Positions 22,789 through 33,929 of a DNA stretch of 64,000 bases are shown one piece after another (positions within the stretch are counted from its first letter, which is position 1; the number at the start of each line of letters is the position of its first letter). The DNA lies in assembly GCA_036936605.1 (NCBI GenBank), contig JAUPFV010000004.1:119710852-119774851 (forward strand), read 5' to 3'. The translations under genes and the position numbers were made by a program. Origin of the DNA: Limnanthes douglasii subsp. nivea (Eukaryota; Streptophyta; Magnoliopsida; Brassicales; Limnanthaceae). Under the pieces are notes generated by a model that was given only the letters and a program-made list of their open reading frames with translations, did not search any database and was not told where the DNA came from.

Positions 22789-23964
22789 TGATGTAATATT
22801 GTTAAGGATGAACTTGAAGTAACTCGTCAATAAAGTTATTGTTGTAGGATTAGTTATGTGTTGAATTTGTCGTGACAGGTATTAAGTTAGAACTGCTGAA
22901 ACTCTCTAAAGCTTGAGTTGTAACTTAGTTGCAGAGACATCTTATGATCCTAAATGTTGAAATAAGTTGTTAAAGTTTAGTGACCACTAGATTGAAAGAG
23001 ATATTTGGATAGCTGAATCAGACTGGTCTGAACCACACTGGTCTGGAACGAGATGATCTGAAGTGAGTTGGAACGTAGCACCATTGATCGACCAAAGGAA
23101 AGTATTATATTTGCTAGGTCTCCTATATTAATTGGGTATCTTATTTTGGTCTATCGATATTAATTAGATTCTCTATATTAATTAGGTCTTCTATATTAAT
23201 TAGGATTTGTTATTTATGAGGTTCCTTATATTAATGAAGTAATAATTATTTTAGTCGTTGATTAATGCGCTTTAATTTGGAGTGTTTGATGAAGAATTAT
23301 GGTTTTCCCTAATTCTATAAGCGATGTATATGAGATGACAAGTTTAGAGAGAAGTATATTTTTAATGAGTTAGTGGATTAGCTCTAAGTGTTTTGAGAGA
23401 TAAGCGAGGTAAGAGATAAGCACTGAAGATAAGGTTTTGTGAATCACGTAATTTTTGTTACAAATAATGATTGAGTCTTTTGTGTTTGAAAGTCTTTATA
23501 ACCTACTTATTTATAAAAATAATGTGTATTGCCCGTGGATTTAGGATTTCTTCACAATCTAAACCACGTTAGATTTGTCTTGTGTGCTTGGTTTTATTAC
23601 ACTTTCTTTTATTTGTTTCTCATCTTGTACAAGGCAACTAGATCGTTATTTTTTAGGTTCGTTTAATTGTATATCGGTTCTTATCTCGGCCAAAGAGTGA
23701 TGGTTTCCCTAATAAGTGGTATGGTGAGTATGGAGAAACAATCTAAAGAAGTATATAGATCATAATCTATAGGTTAGAGAAGTAGATTTTAGTCTGAAAA
23801 CTGGAAAGAAAGATGAGTACTATAAATCTTAGCCTAAAAATATTTGACGGATCTAATGGTTTTAATTTCTAGAGAATTAAGGTTAATATTTGACTTATTC
23901 ACAATATAGTTTTATCTTCCTATCAACCACTATAAGAGCTAGTCGAAACTTTTCTAGTCGTAAG
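22789..23964 (+). mobile_element. CopC: 5' LTR, leader and first gag codons of a copia element
   Basis: The 23500-23640 stretch has the typical copia U5 layout (TGCCCGTGGATTTAGG, then CACAATCTAAACCACGTTAG and TTGTGTGCTTGG). A weak PBS match (TGGTATGGTGAG near 23721) follows. At 23814 the plus strand reads MSTINLSLKIFDGSNGFNF with RIKVNI after a stop, matching the copia gag start (KFDGSNF..W..KM). The reading stops at 23964 where Tat1 is inserted. The LTR start at 22789 (TGTTGATG) is a guess. Confidence 0.5.
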
Positions 23965-24363
23965 TGGTGAGGTTAATTTTAGTATCAGGGTAAATTTGTA
24001 ATCTGTTCGGAGTTTTGTGAAGGTTTATAGGTGTTTAATGTTTTGAGTAGAGAGTAGAGGGAGAATTAAGCAGCTTGGTTGCAGTTAATTTTCATTACCC
24101 ACATTTGGTTGGGTATTTATACCCTTACATTTGGGCCCTTATGGGCTTTCGGGTCATGTTTAATGGACCCGGGTCATGTTTAAAGACCCACGAGCTCTAA
24201 GTAGGAGAGCGAGTAGCTTAGTCAAGAAGTATTTAGGTTTTTTAGTACTTTTGTCATAGTTCGAACAGTCCCATTAGCTAAGTGTTCGAAGTGGTCTGTC
24301 CGGTCCGGAGGGCTAGGTCCGATCTGTCCCTGTCCGGTGAGTAGTCAGAATTCGGACTCATCA
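23965..24363 (-). repeat. Tat1 3' LTR
   Basis: TG...CA ends, TATA box complement TATTTATA at 24114-24121. Next to it on the right, 24364-24378 is pyrimidine-rich on the plus strand (CCCCTTTTTT), i.e. the polypurine tract for plus-strand DNA synthesis. Confidence 0.92.
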
Positions 24364-24378
24364 GGAGCCCCTTTTTTA
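24364..24378 (-). other. Tat1 polypurine tract
   Basis: The minus strand reads AAAAAAGGGGCTCC immediately before the LTR start TGATGAG. Tat2 has a weaker version at the same place. Confidence 0.75.
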
Positions 24379-24698
24379 GGTGTTTGTTCAAATACCTTTG
24401 TCAAAAACCTGAAAAACAGTCTGATGTCAGGGGTGGTTTTAATCCGGACAGGTATGTTTGTCTTATAGTTTTATCCGGACTGATAAAGCTTCATGAATCC
24501 AAACGGTTTTGTGCCAGAGTTCATGGGACACGTGTCGCTTTCTGGTTGGTTGCCTCAGCCGTTTTTTCACTTTGAATTTCGAACCCACCTTCTTCGAAAA
24601 GCAACCTCTTAATTAAAGGTGGTGACATCAGCGTCGTCTTTAATCATTACCAATCTTTTCGAATTCTCTTAGGAATCAAACTCCTTTTTCAGATTCAC

Positions 24699-24705
24699 TA
24701 TAAAT
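24699..24705 (+). promoter_or_regulatory. TATA box of the Tat1 antisense ORF
   Basis: TATAAAT lies about 100 bases before the ATG at 24802, in a sense suited to plus-strand transcription. The 5' leader is CT-rich (TTTTTCTCTCTAAAG). Tat2 keeps part of the upstream region (a GACGTCAG-type block near 42522) but not this box. Confidence 0.5.
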
Positions 24706-24801
24706 TAAAACACTTTCTACTGTTTCACCATCACTCTCATATTTACTCTACAACTTCTTAAAGCTTTTTCTCTCTAAAGCAAAAACTTACCTAGATAGTT
24801 T

Positions 24802-25395
24802 ATGTTTACAGCGAGGAACGCTTTGATCAAAGGTGGGTGGCTCAACCTTTCTGAACTTGAAAAGGCGCAAAAGGTTGAAAGAGAAAGACGTATTGCAGCC
24901 GGATTACCTGTTTCGCCCATCGACAAGCCAATGACTTCAGCCACAGAATCAGATCAAGGTTCTTCTTCCTCAAAAGGTACCAAGCCGAAAAATCTATTTC
25001 AAACTAATCTCTCTCCCATTATCTCTGGTTCCTCGGTTCAGGAATCGGAACCTGTTGTTGCGCCAGGAGTAACAGTTACCAGCTTCAAAAAACCCTCCCC
25101 CTTCTTAGCTATGGGGTCATATACTGAAAAGTCCCCTCAAAATTTAGTCGACCAGAGAAAAGGCCGGCTGGTCAAGGGCCAAGGTTCGAAGAGCACTCCT
25201 TCAAAGTCGGGTGCCAAAGACAGCAGCACTGGGTCAGAAGTGCCCATCAGAGCTCCAAAGGACAGACTATCTGGTCCGGAGGGTAGCAGCCCAGGTCTTC
25301 GAAGAGAGACCTCTGCCTCAGAGCCCCAGTCGGAGGCCAGAAACCAAGAGAACACTGAAGCCACCAGTCTGGAGACCAAGCTGAGCCAGATCTGA
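24802..25395 (+). pseudogene. Tat1 antisense ORF, N-terminal part
   Basis: 197 codons starting MFTARNALIKGGWLN. The first 40 residues are well ordered (LSELEKAQKVERERR); the rest is Ser/Thr/Pro/Lys-rich and probably disordered. It ends at a TGA at 25393, but the next frame is already open before it and continues with the homologous protein, so a single-base indel near 25340-25395 likely split one gene. The ATG is chosen because it follows a TATA box by about 100 bases. Function unknown; it lies antisense to gag-pol at the 3' end of the element. Confidence 0.6.
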
Positions 25396-26160
25396 ATCCT
25401 CCCCTTGCCACTGCTACTGAAAATCCTTCAACAATTATGGAGGAAGTAATGGAGGACTCTGTCGAAGAGGCTCCATTTGAGTCTGAGCCCTCCGGTCAGA
25501 CCAGTAGTGCTGTTGTTGCCAAAAAAGACAAAGGCAAAGAAAAGTTGTGCTTGAGGCATCCGGATCTGCCGGAGAGTCTTGAAGGAAAGGTGGGGCCTTC
25601 TTTCCAAAAGGTCAGTGTTAAGTACCTCCTCGCCTTGCAAAAGATCAACTACGCATTCATCCACACAGCTGAGCTGGGCCGGATGCGTACGAAGTGGGGA
25701 ATACCGGGGAATGTGAAGATCAGGATCCCCACACACCTAGAGAATCCCATGGACTGCAAATTAAGCGAAATTTTCATGTTCACGAAGCTATTCAATTTGG
25801 GGCTCAGACTCCCATTGGACCCAGGAATTGTCAGATACTTCCATCTGATAAAACTCTGTCCGAGCCAATTGAGCCCCAACGCCTGGTACACCCTCATGTC
25901 CTGCATCATGGCTTCGAGGCTCTCCGGGATTCCTCTGCCAATGGAGGAGTTTGCTGCTGTGGCCAGTCTTTGTAGAAACTACCACATCCCCTTTTACCAT
26001 TTCAACATGGGGGATAATTTCAAAGCTGTAGATGATTTGTTAGAGGCAGAGAGGAATTGGAGGACCCAGTTCCTGTTTGTTAGTGGTGCTTGGGAGAATG
26101 GAAAGAAGATCAAGTCCGGAGTGAACCCAAGTCTTCTCAGAAGCAGGTGGAGGAGTGACC
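25387..26160 (+). CDS. Tat1 antisense ORF, Transposase_28-like exon
   Basis: Encodes an acidic linker, then a domain from about KVSVKYLLAL to FLFVSGAWENG. It has the hallmarks of the plant family annotated as putative gypsy-type transposon protein (Pfam Transposase_28): KWGIPGNVKIRIP, GLRLPLDPG, CPSQLSPNAW and NWRTQFLFVSG. It is not a classical transposase and no catalytic triad is visible; its role is unknown. It continues in frame to a GTAAGT donor at 26161. Tat3 carries a decayed homologue at 53369-53954. Such antisense ORFs are known from Tat-lineage gypsy elements. Confidence 0.75.
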
Positions 26161-26241
26161 GTAAGTCTCCTGCATTATATTTTTGTCTCTCTCCTTTTTT
26201 TTAGACTTAGTTTAAACTAATTGGTCTTAATTTTGCCTTAG
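26161..26241 (+). other. Probable intron in the antisense ORF
   Basis: Donor CC/GTAAGT at 26161, a long pyrimidine run at 26194-26202, branch-like TTTAAACTAAT near 26212, and acceptor CCTTAG at 26241. Removing 81 bases joins two long frames, with ELPKEFSDYLKTG following. A second AG three bases on (26244) would also keep the frame. The intron has stops in all frames used, which supports splicing on the antisense side. Confidence 0.7.
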
Positions 26242-27764
26242 CAGAACTGCCCAAGGAATTCAGTGATTATTTGAAAACCGGGCAAACCACTTGCACCAAA
26301 ATTAATGCTTGGGCCGCTGAGAAGTGGGGGAATCGGTTCCATGCTGCCTTCATAGGGGGTAACTTACCAAGGTCTCACCTTTGGAACACCACAGGTCGGA
26401 GAGACCTAACCTGGGAAGAGCTCACCACCCAGCCTCCTCCGGATGTAGTGCTCAAAAGAACGCATGACCCAGATGGGACACTCTACTTGCCAGGCCGGGC
26501 CAAGGCCCCAAGCAAGATGAAAGGTAAGAAGAAAGGAAAGAAGGTGGTGGGTGGAGCTAACCCTGCTGAGGCGGAGGAGGATGCTCCAATAAATCCGGAG
26601 GGGCCAATCCACAGCCAAATTGATGTTGCTCTCCTGGAAGTGGTGGAGCAGGAGACTGAAAGGCAAGAAGTGCACTCCCCAAAACCTCCAAGGGCTTCCA
26701 AAAGAAATCGTAAACAGGGAGGTGAAAGCAAAGACAGGGAGGCCAAGAAGAAGAAAACCTCTAAGGGTGATGAGCTTTCTCTCCGGGCTCCGGAGCCTCC
26801 CTCCCAAGCTGATCCTACTGATCCAACCCAAGCGGAGGAGATACCTGGTGACTTCCATACCGATGAGTTCGAAGGGGGAGATCTCAACATTGATGGGTTA
26901 GACATCACCGGTCTTGGTGGGCTTGGTGAGTACTTCATCAATCTTCCCAGAGACCATTTTGCTGGGCCTTACCTCCCTCCGAGCACCTCAAACACAGTCA
27001 CTTTCAATGGTAAGACCTTTATTGTTTCAAGTGAAAGGGATGACATAGCCCACTCTTTATTAATCGATGTTCAGCCTGTACTTACGTTGGAGAAACAAGT
27101 TCGAAATCAGGCAGACATTATCAAAGATCTTAAGTCTGACAAAGAGAGGATGTCCGATGACCTTCGCACTGCCACTTCAAATGCTGCCATTCTAAAGGAA
27201 GAAAACGAGGAGTTGAAGAGAAACCAAGAGGCGAGCACCACAAAAGTCACCACATTAGAGAACACTATTACAGAACTCCGGGAGAAGCTGTCCGGACTGG
27301 AGAAAGATCTTGCCACCTCAAAGGGGAAATCCAAGGCCAAAGACCAAATCATCACCAACTTAACCAATGACAAAATTGCTCTTGAGAATACAGTGTCCAA
27401 AGCTGCCGAGGAGAAAGCCAGTTTGCTAAGGGAGCAGGAGGCCAAAATCCAAGTCAAGATCGATGCCTATGCCAACAACGTGATCGATACTCAAGAGCAA
27501 ATGTATGCCAAGGTAAGATCAAACATGGTCTTGCTCTTCCATGAGAAATTTCCGAAGAGGAACCTATGGGATTTATGGCTTCATGTGGAGGTTGAAGAAC
27601 TCCCATATCACACGATGGCTGAAGGCGACCGGATTGGCTTCTCTAGCGCATCTTCATCCGATGCTGAAGAAAACATCGGGGAGAGCCCAGACGAAGAGAA
27701 AGATGATCCCAAGGGGAAGAAGAAGGCAGATGAAGCTGAGCCATCTTCAAAGGCTCAGCCTTAA
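26242..27764 (+). CDS. Tat1 antisense ORF, C-terminal coiled-coil exon
   Basis: About 507 codons to the TAA at 27762. Order: a short conserved start (LPKEFSDYLKTG), KWGNRFHAAFIGG, two very basic tracts that could act as nuclear localisation signals (SKMKGKKKGKK; NRKQGG..REAKKKKTSK), an acidic middle, and a long coiled coil (about LEKQVRNQADIIKDL to EQMYAKV). The tail MVLLFHEKFPKRNLWDLW is also kept in Tat2 (42580-42640). The very end is acidic then Lys-rich. It probably acts in the nucleus as an oligomer, but this is inference from composition. Confidence 0.7.
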
Positions 27765-28256
27765 TTTACGAACTACTTTTTTTCTTTTCATGTTATCTAA
27801 ACTAAAGTCCTTGGAAGGCCAAGGCACTCTTTTTTGTTAATGTGTCCGGTATTTGACCGGATAGGTCCATCACTCTGGTTTGAAATTCCTTGGAAGGCCA
27901 ATGCACTTAAGTTGTTTTGTTTTAATGAATATCCTTGTTTTGCCCAATTCTCATATTTTTTCATAGTTTGTTCCAATTTTGATGGCTAGAGTTTAAATAG
28001 CCCTTAGTTATTTCATAGTGAGAGTGTTTAAATTCTCCGATGACAAATGTTTAAGTGGTCATCACTCTTTTGTTTCAATCTGGATGGTGTGACAAAAGAT
28101 AAAACTAAAACACTTCAGAATTTTTTTTAAGAAGGCATCAAATTTTATTTAAAAAGCCGGACACCTCATCAAAACCTCCCCGTACCACCAGGGAGGAAAG
28201 AGTATGCCCCCAAATATTTACATGAATGTTTAAACAAGTAAATATTTACACAAATG
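27765..28256. other. Tat1 convergent 3' region
   Basis: Non-coding interval where the antisense ORF and gag-pol would both end. It holds two copies (near 27810 and 27890) of TCCTTGGAAGGCCAAGGCA, a short hairpin (CCTTGG/CCAAGG). Tat2 keeps two copies near 42857 and 42929. A GATGACAAATGTTTAA.TGGTCATCA block near 28041 is also shared. Role unknown; it may mark transcript ends. Confidence 0.55.
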
Positions 28257-29421
28257 TTATTCCAAGTACATCCGGAGATGTTCAATATTTGAAGGGTGGG
28301 TCAGGATTCTTCCATCCTTGTCTTCCAGCCAATATGTTCCAGGTTTGAGCCTTTCAACAACCACATAAGGTCCTTCCCAAGTTGGGGCCAATTTTCCGAG
28401 CAGCTTTTCTTTGGTGTGCAAGAAGACTTTCCTCAATACTTTGTCCCCCGGCTAGAAATCTCTTCTTTTATGTTTAGAAGCAAATTTGCTCCTCATCAAA
28501 CCTTGATAGTGTGCAACTCTAAGGTGGGCTTTAACTCGTCGTTCTTCCACTAGATCGAGCTGGCCTCTGATTGCCACTTCGTTAGCACATTCTGAGAAGT
28601 GGTGAACACGAAATGATGGAAGAGTTGCTTCTATGGGAGCTACTGCATCCATCCCATAGACCAAAGCAAATGGTGACTCCTGAGTTGCAGCCCCAGGTGT
28701 TGTCCGATAGGCCCACAAGACCTCTTGTAAATAACTAGGCCATTTTCCAGCAGCCCCTTCCAAATTCTTTTTTAAACCAGACAGAATAGTTCTGTTATCC
28801 ATTTCAACTTGGCCATTTGCTTGTGGGTGGAAATGTGAAGAGAAACAATGATGTATACCCATTGAGGCACAGAAACTCTCCATTTCCCTATTGTCAAACT
28901 GTGGCCCATTATCTGTTGTTATTTTTCGTGGGACACCAAATCTGCAGCAGATGTTGGATAGAATGAATTTTATGACAGATTTTGATGTTGTTCCTGCTAG
29001 AGGGGCTGCTTCAATCCACTTCGAAAAGTAGTCTATAGCAACAATTATAGTTTTGCGCCCTCCAGATGCCATAGGGAGAGGTCCCACTAAATACAATCCC
29101 CATCGAGCAAAAGGTATAGGCTCATAAATTGACTCTAAAGGAATAACTGGGACATGAATTTCATTGATGTACCTTTGGCATGGGTCACATCTCCTTACCA
29201 GCTCCTTAGCATCTTTCATGATAGTCGGCCAATAGTAGTCGACCAGTAAAACTCTCCTCGTTAATGCCCTAAATCCACAATGAGCTGATCCCTCACCATC
29301 ATGCAGTTCGGAGAGGACTACCTGAGACTCATCACCCCCCAAACAGCGCAGAAGAGGTTTACTATAAGACTTTTTATATAGAATGTCTCTCAGTATGATA
29401 AAACCACGAGCCTTGTGTTTC
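28257..29421 (-). pseudogene. Tat1 integrase
   Basis: Zinc-binding part: H..H as HDGEGSAHCGFRAL and C..C as CDPCQRY. Core: Asp in AIDYFSKWIEAAP, Asp in TTDNGPQFDN and Glu in ANGQVEMDN, so D, D and E are all present. The C-terminal part reads GDKVLRKVF, LGKLAPTWEGPY, GTYWLEDKDG and ends HLRMYLE with TAA at 28257. A TAG at 28452 replaces the Gln of RRDFQPGD seen in Tat2, and a 40-bp tandem duplication at 29382-29461 shifts the frame at the N-terminus. It would insert the cDNA; this copy is truncated. Confidence 0.85.
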
Positions 29422-29461
29422 AATGTCTCTCAGTATGATAAAACCACGAGCCTTGTGTTTC
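29382..29461. repeat. 40-bp tandem duplication in Tat1 pol
   Basis: AATGTCTCTCAGTATGATAA starts at 29382 and again at 29422, each followed by AACCACGAGCCTTGTGTTTC, with no mismatch. Forty is not a multiple of three, so it breaks the frame between RNase H and integrase. About 100 bases present in Tat2 here are missing. Confidence 0.9.
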
Positions 29462-30095
29462 AATTTTCCTGAGGTTGTTTCATTTGTACTTCAAAAATTT
29501 CTTCTTCTTTACCCATACCAAGTTGAATGGAGGGGCTCTCCAGCACATGGATCCATGGATACGACTCTGTATATGCTATGGTTGCCAATGAATCTGCTAA
29601 CTCATTTTCTGTCTGGGGTATATGTTCATAAACAACGCTTTTAAACTTGAATGCTTCATTTTTAAGAAGAAGTAAATATTTCACTAGCTCCTCCTTTTTA
29701 GCTTCAGATTGACCTTGGGCATGGTGAATAAGAAGCTGGGAGTCACTTAGTAGCTTGACCCTCTTAGCCCCACAAATATAGGCTAACTTTAATCCAGCTA
29801 TAGTTGCTTCGTACTCAGACTCATTATTGGAAGCCCTGAAAGCGAAACATATAGCTTGGTACATTTTGTTACCATACGGAGAAGTCAAACACACCCTTGC
29901 ACCACAACCCATAGTGCTGGATCCACCATTCGTTCGGACGATCCAGACCTTTTTATTTTTCATGTCAGTAGCCTGCTCTGAATCTCTGTCGGAGTGAAAT
30001 TCGACCAAGAAATCAGCTACAGCTTGGGCCTTAACTGCCGTTCGAGGAGAAAAATCTATGTCGAAATCCCCCAATTCTACTGACCACTTTGTCAT
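29460..30095 (-). pseudogene. Tat1 archaeal-type RNase H
   Basis: After the TKWSVELGDFDIDF linker typical of gypsy pol comes a second RNase H domain of the kind found in Tat elements: VRTNGGSSTMGCGA, NNESEYEA, LLSDSQLLIHHAQG and TENELADSLA. The first catalytic Asp is changed to Asn (Tat2 has VRIDGGSS), so activity is doubtful. The frame is open over 211 codons. It should degrade the RNA strand during cDNA synthesis. Confidence 0.85.
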
Positions 30096-30253
30096 CCTAC
30101 TTGAAACGTCTGCCTTTTGGATGACATTCTTCTAGGGAAAAGATGTCCGGACGATGATAGGATGAGCCTGGAAATAAAGCCTCATTTTTCTTGCAGCTAT
30201 TACCAGGGCTAACGCTAACTTCTCAAGTTTCAGATAACGCCTTTCTGCATCTA

Positions 30254-31515
30254 TCAAACTCTTACTGATGTAGTATACTGGATGGGGTAATTATCCACTT
30301 CTCTCACCAACACAGCACTTATGGCACAGCTTGAAACTGCCAGATATACGAAGAGTGTCTCCCCATCAATTGGTTTAAACAAGGTTTTAGGGGAGGACAG
30401 ATGCTTCTTGATATCATCGAAGGCCTCATCACACTGTGAGGTCCAATTAAATCCCTTTGCACCCTTCAAGGTTTGAAAAAATGGGGCGCACCTGTCCGAA
30501 GACCTTGAGATGAATCTTTTTAGAGCAGCTAACCTCCCCGTTAGCTGTTGTACTTCTTTAATATTTCGAGGAGGCTCCATGTGAAATAGAGCATTAAGAT
30601 GGTCTGGATCGGGCTGTATCCTATGCTCACTTATAACATAGCCTAGAAACTTCCCGGATTGAACTCCGAACACACATTTTTCTGGATTTAACTTTAAATT
30701 CACTTTCATTAGGTTGATAAAAGTTTCTTGGAGATCAGCTAAGTGCAATTGCTCATCCACACTCTTTACCATCATATCATCGATGTATACTTCCATATTC
30801 CTTCCAATCTGATCTGCAAAAGCTTTGTTTACCAATCTCTGATAAGTAGCCCCATCATTTTTCAATCCAAATGGCATTACCTTGTAGCAATGAAGACCTC
30901 TGTCAGTGACAAATGTGGTATGCTCTTGATATTTTGGATCTACTTGGATTTGATTGTATCCAGAGAAAGCATCCATAAAGGATAGTAGCTTGTTCCCAGA
31001 GGTGGAGTCTACTAGTTGGTCAATCCGGGGAACTGGATACAAATCTTTTGGGCAAGCTCTATTGAGATCTGTGAAGTCAATGCACATGCGCCACTTGCCA
31101 TTTTTCTTTTTCACCAGAACCGGATTGGCAGTCCACAAAGGATATTGAGACTCTTTGATATGCCCCATCTCTGTGAGCCTGTCCACCTCTTGTACAATGA
31201 CATCAGCCTTTTCCTTGGAAAAATCCCTTCTCTTTTGAACTACTGGTGCAATGTCTTTCCGGACGGATAAGTGATGTGATATTACACCTGGTGGAACCCC
31301 AGTAACATCGGCATTGCACCAAGCAAAAAGTGCTGATGACTCTTCAAAAACTTTAGCATCTCATTTTTCAAACCGGGTGGCATCTTAGACCCTATCTTGA
31401 CACTTTTCCCTTCTTCTAGACAATGTATCTCTACCTATTGGACTGGTATTAACACTCCAAGGGTCTCTTTGGGGTCATCAATTTTACCCTCACCCCCAGA
31501 AAGACCCTCAAATTG
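30254..31515 (-). pseudogene. Tat1 reverse transcriptase
   Basis: Open from 31186 to 30254 (310 codons): KKNGKWRMCIDFTDLN, FMDAFSGYNQI, MPFGLKNDGATYQ, the catalytic VYIDDMMVKS with both Asp intact, KFLGYVIS, and the thumb and connection (RCAPFFQTLKG, SAVLVREVDNYP). A frameshift near 30280 ends it before the connection finishes (30096-30253 continues it in another frame). 31187-31515 holds the protease-RT linker in broken frames. It copies the element RNA into DNA from the tRNA primer. Confidence 0.88.
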
Positions 31516-33525
31516 CTATTGTTCGTTGATACGAACTGTCCCCAGCGTCCGGGGAGCCATAGCTGTAGCATAACATTCCCTTGCAAACTTTTGACTGCTC
31601 CGGACAACTCCCACCTGCCCCTGAACATCATATTTCAAACATTGGTGGACTGTTGAAGCCACTGCATGCATCCTAGAGAGCCAAGACCTCTCTAAAAAAG
31701 CATTATAGCAAGTGGGACAATCCACCACAATAAAAAGTATCCTGACCATCTTCTTGAAAGGGCCCTTGCCCAACAAAACCTCTTCTTCGAACTCCCCGAT
31801 CACATCTACTGAGCTGCCAGTAAAGCCCACAATTGATCTGTCCGAACTCTGAATTACAGCTGGATTTTTCATTCTCTTGTATGTGGTTAAGAAAAGGATA
31901 TTGGCTGAGCTTCCAGTATCCACCAAAATTCGCCTTATGTCATTGCCCCCAATAGATGCCCGTATGACAACAGTATCTTCATGAGGGCCGGCTATATCTC
32001 TCAAATCATCTTCATCAAAAATATTGAAGGGGAAAGGAATTTGTGACTGATAGGAAGTCATGCCTCCCTCTAGCTGGGTGGCCAAAGTATGAACGTGCCT
32101 CTTCCTCGAAGAAACAGTAGGAGCTGTCATAGTATCCCCTCCGAAAATTGTAAGAGACTCAAAAAACTTAATGAGGCCGGAGACTGTCCTAGAACTTTCC
32201 TCAATTGCACCCACTCTATTTCGAGTTGGATCAGGATCCAAGTATTCAGATTCCACATCAAACCTCTCGATTATAACCATGGCTCCCTCCGGAGCAGCAT
32301 TACTTGGACCAACCCGGTGAGCATTGTCAGACCTGTTACCTCCTCTTCTTTTGACATAAGCCCCCAGTTTTCCCCTTTCAATCAAGTTCTGAACCTCTTG
32401 CTTCAAGGCTATACAATCATCAGTGGTATGGCCAGTGTCATTGTGATACTGGCAGAAAGAGTTATTACGGTGTTCTCTAGGGGATTGTAGCGTGGCCGGT
32501 CTCCTATAGTGTACTTCTTCCTTTGTTTTATCATAAATAGTGGCCACACTTTCCTTTAATTCTGCGAACCACTCCGGTTGAACCCAAGGCCCTCTCTTGT
32601 TTCTGGATTGCTGACTCTGAGCAGGAGCAGCTGGCTGAGACTGAGCTTTAGCCCTACCATGCCCCTGTCCGGTCTTCTTTGCCTTGTTCCCGGACTGATT
32701 CTGATTGGGGTTTGGTGCCACCGGGGTAGACCTCACCTGCATGTGCACCCTTGTTTTCTTCGTTTCATCAACGTTAATCTGTTTTCCAACCTGATTCAGC
32801 AACCCTCCCCAGGTCATGGCCTTCTTTCTGGTTACTGAGTCAACCAAATTGCCAGGGTTCAAGCCCTGTCTTAAGGATGCTATTGCCACTTGCTCGAAGC
32901 AATCGGCTAACCCATTCTTGGTGTTCACAAAACGACTTATATATTCTTTTAAGGACTCATTTGGTTCCTGGGCACAATGGATTATTGTGTCTCCATTTCC
33001 CTTTAGCTCTTTACTCCCAACGAACTGCCTTCGAAAGGCCACCTAAAAAGTATCGAAATTCTTGATACAGCCTTGTGGTAGACTGTTATACCATTTCAGA
33101 GCACTCCCCGTAAATGATTGGGAGAATGCTCTGCAAAGTAGCTTATCATCGTCATCAAAGTTCATCATAAAGTTTTTGAATTGCTCTAAATGGTTGTCCG
33201 GATCAGTACTGCCATCGTACTTTTCCATTTTGGTGCTATCAAACCTCTTTGGGAGGTTTCCGGACAAAATTTTAGAAGACAATGGAGATTGCCTCCAATT
33301 TCGACCACGACTGAACATAGTATCTTCATTGGGAGTCGCAAAGATACCTGGTTCATCGTGGAAAGCGAAAGGATCCATCAGCATCCGGTCTACATGCCTC
33401 CGGCTGTGAGATGACCCTTTGCCAATATTCCTCTTCATCCTTCCATATCTATCTCTTTTTCTCAAATATTTTTTGATCTGCTTTTGCTTCTTTTTAGTTC
33501 GACCCTCATCACTGCTAGAGGACAA
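31516..33525 (-). pseudogene. Tat1 gag-protease with one nonsense codon
   Basis: One frame of 669 codons broken only by TAG at 33043-33045, where Tat2 has Trp (FDTFWVAFRRQF). Gag domain: KMEKYDGSTDPDNHLEQF, LKWYNSLPQG, EYISRFVN. Zinc knuckle CQYHNDTGHTTDDC. A Gln/Pro/Ala-rich linker follows the capsid domain. The protease near 31905-31945 reads ILVDTGSSANILF with DTGS intact. The frame ends GTVRINEQ at 31516. A one-base read change would restore continuity with the upstream gag frame near 33590. Confidence 0.85.
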
Positions 33526-33902
33526 GGATTCTTCAACTCCCTCATCATCCGAAGAGTTGTCAGAAGATTCTGAGCCTGAGTCAATCTCTCCACTGGCTTA
33601 GACCGGTGAGACTTTTTAGAGCTAGCATGAGTCTTTTTGGTACTCACATGAGTCTTTGAAGGCTCATGCTCTCTGGGGTTATCGGTGTTATGAGCAACTG
33701 AAGCTTTTGACTTTTCTTTCATGCCCATCTTAGCCTTTTCTGCCCTCAGAGCTTCTATTTCACCCTTTAACCTATCGCGCTCTTCGATAGTGTACTCATC
33801 GTTTTCACCCACCATTTCGAGCAAAGCTGGTGGTACTTCCGAGACGTTCGGATTTATTCGGAGTGACTTTTCTTGCTGGTTTCGAATGCTTGATTCAGGC
33901 AC
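33526..33902 (-). pseudogene. Tat1 gag N-terminus, frameshifted
   Basis: Reads MPESSIRNQQEKSLR, then EYTIEERDRLKGEIEALRAE, a short coiled coil, then a Lys/Ser/His-rich stretch. It matches Tat2 (48547-48900) until about 33590, where a frameshift moves the SSES..SSSSDEGRTKKK part into the frame of 31516-33525. The start is close to the PBS, as usual for gag. Confidence 0.7.
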
Positions 33903-33909
33903 CTTCTAC

Positions 33910-33926
33910 TCCCACTGTGGTCGCCA
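33910..33926 (-). other. Tat1 primer binding site
   Basis: The minus strand reads TGGCGACCACAGTGGGA three bases inside the 5' LTR. The same 17-mer is in Tat2 at 48974-48990. It differs from the tRNA-Met type PBS; which tRNA it pairs with was not determined. Confidence 0.8.
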
Positions 33927-33929
33927 ATT

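Noticed and set aside
25137..27457. Minus-strand frames opposite the antisense gene (25137-25379, 26406-26858, 26483-26941, 27107-27457)
   Set aside because: They are shadows of the plus-strand coding exons, without any recognisable domain and without conservation in Tat3.
28296..33601. Plus-strand frames opposite Tat1 gag-pol (such as 28296-28553, 32089-32490, 33062-33409)
   Set aside because: Shadows of the minus-strand polyprotein; no own domain or promoter seen.
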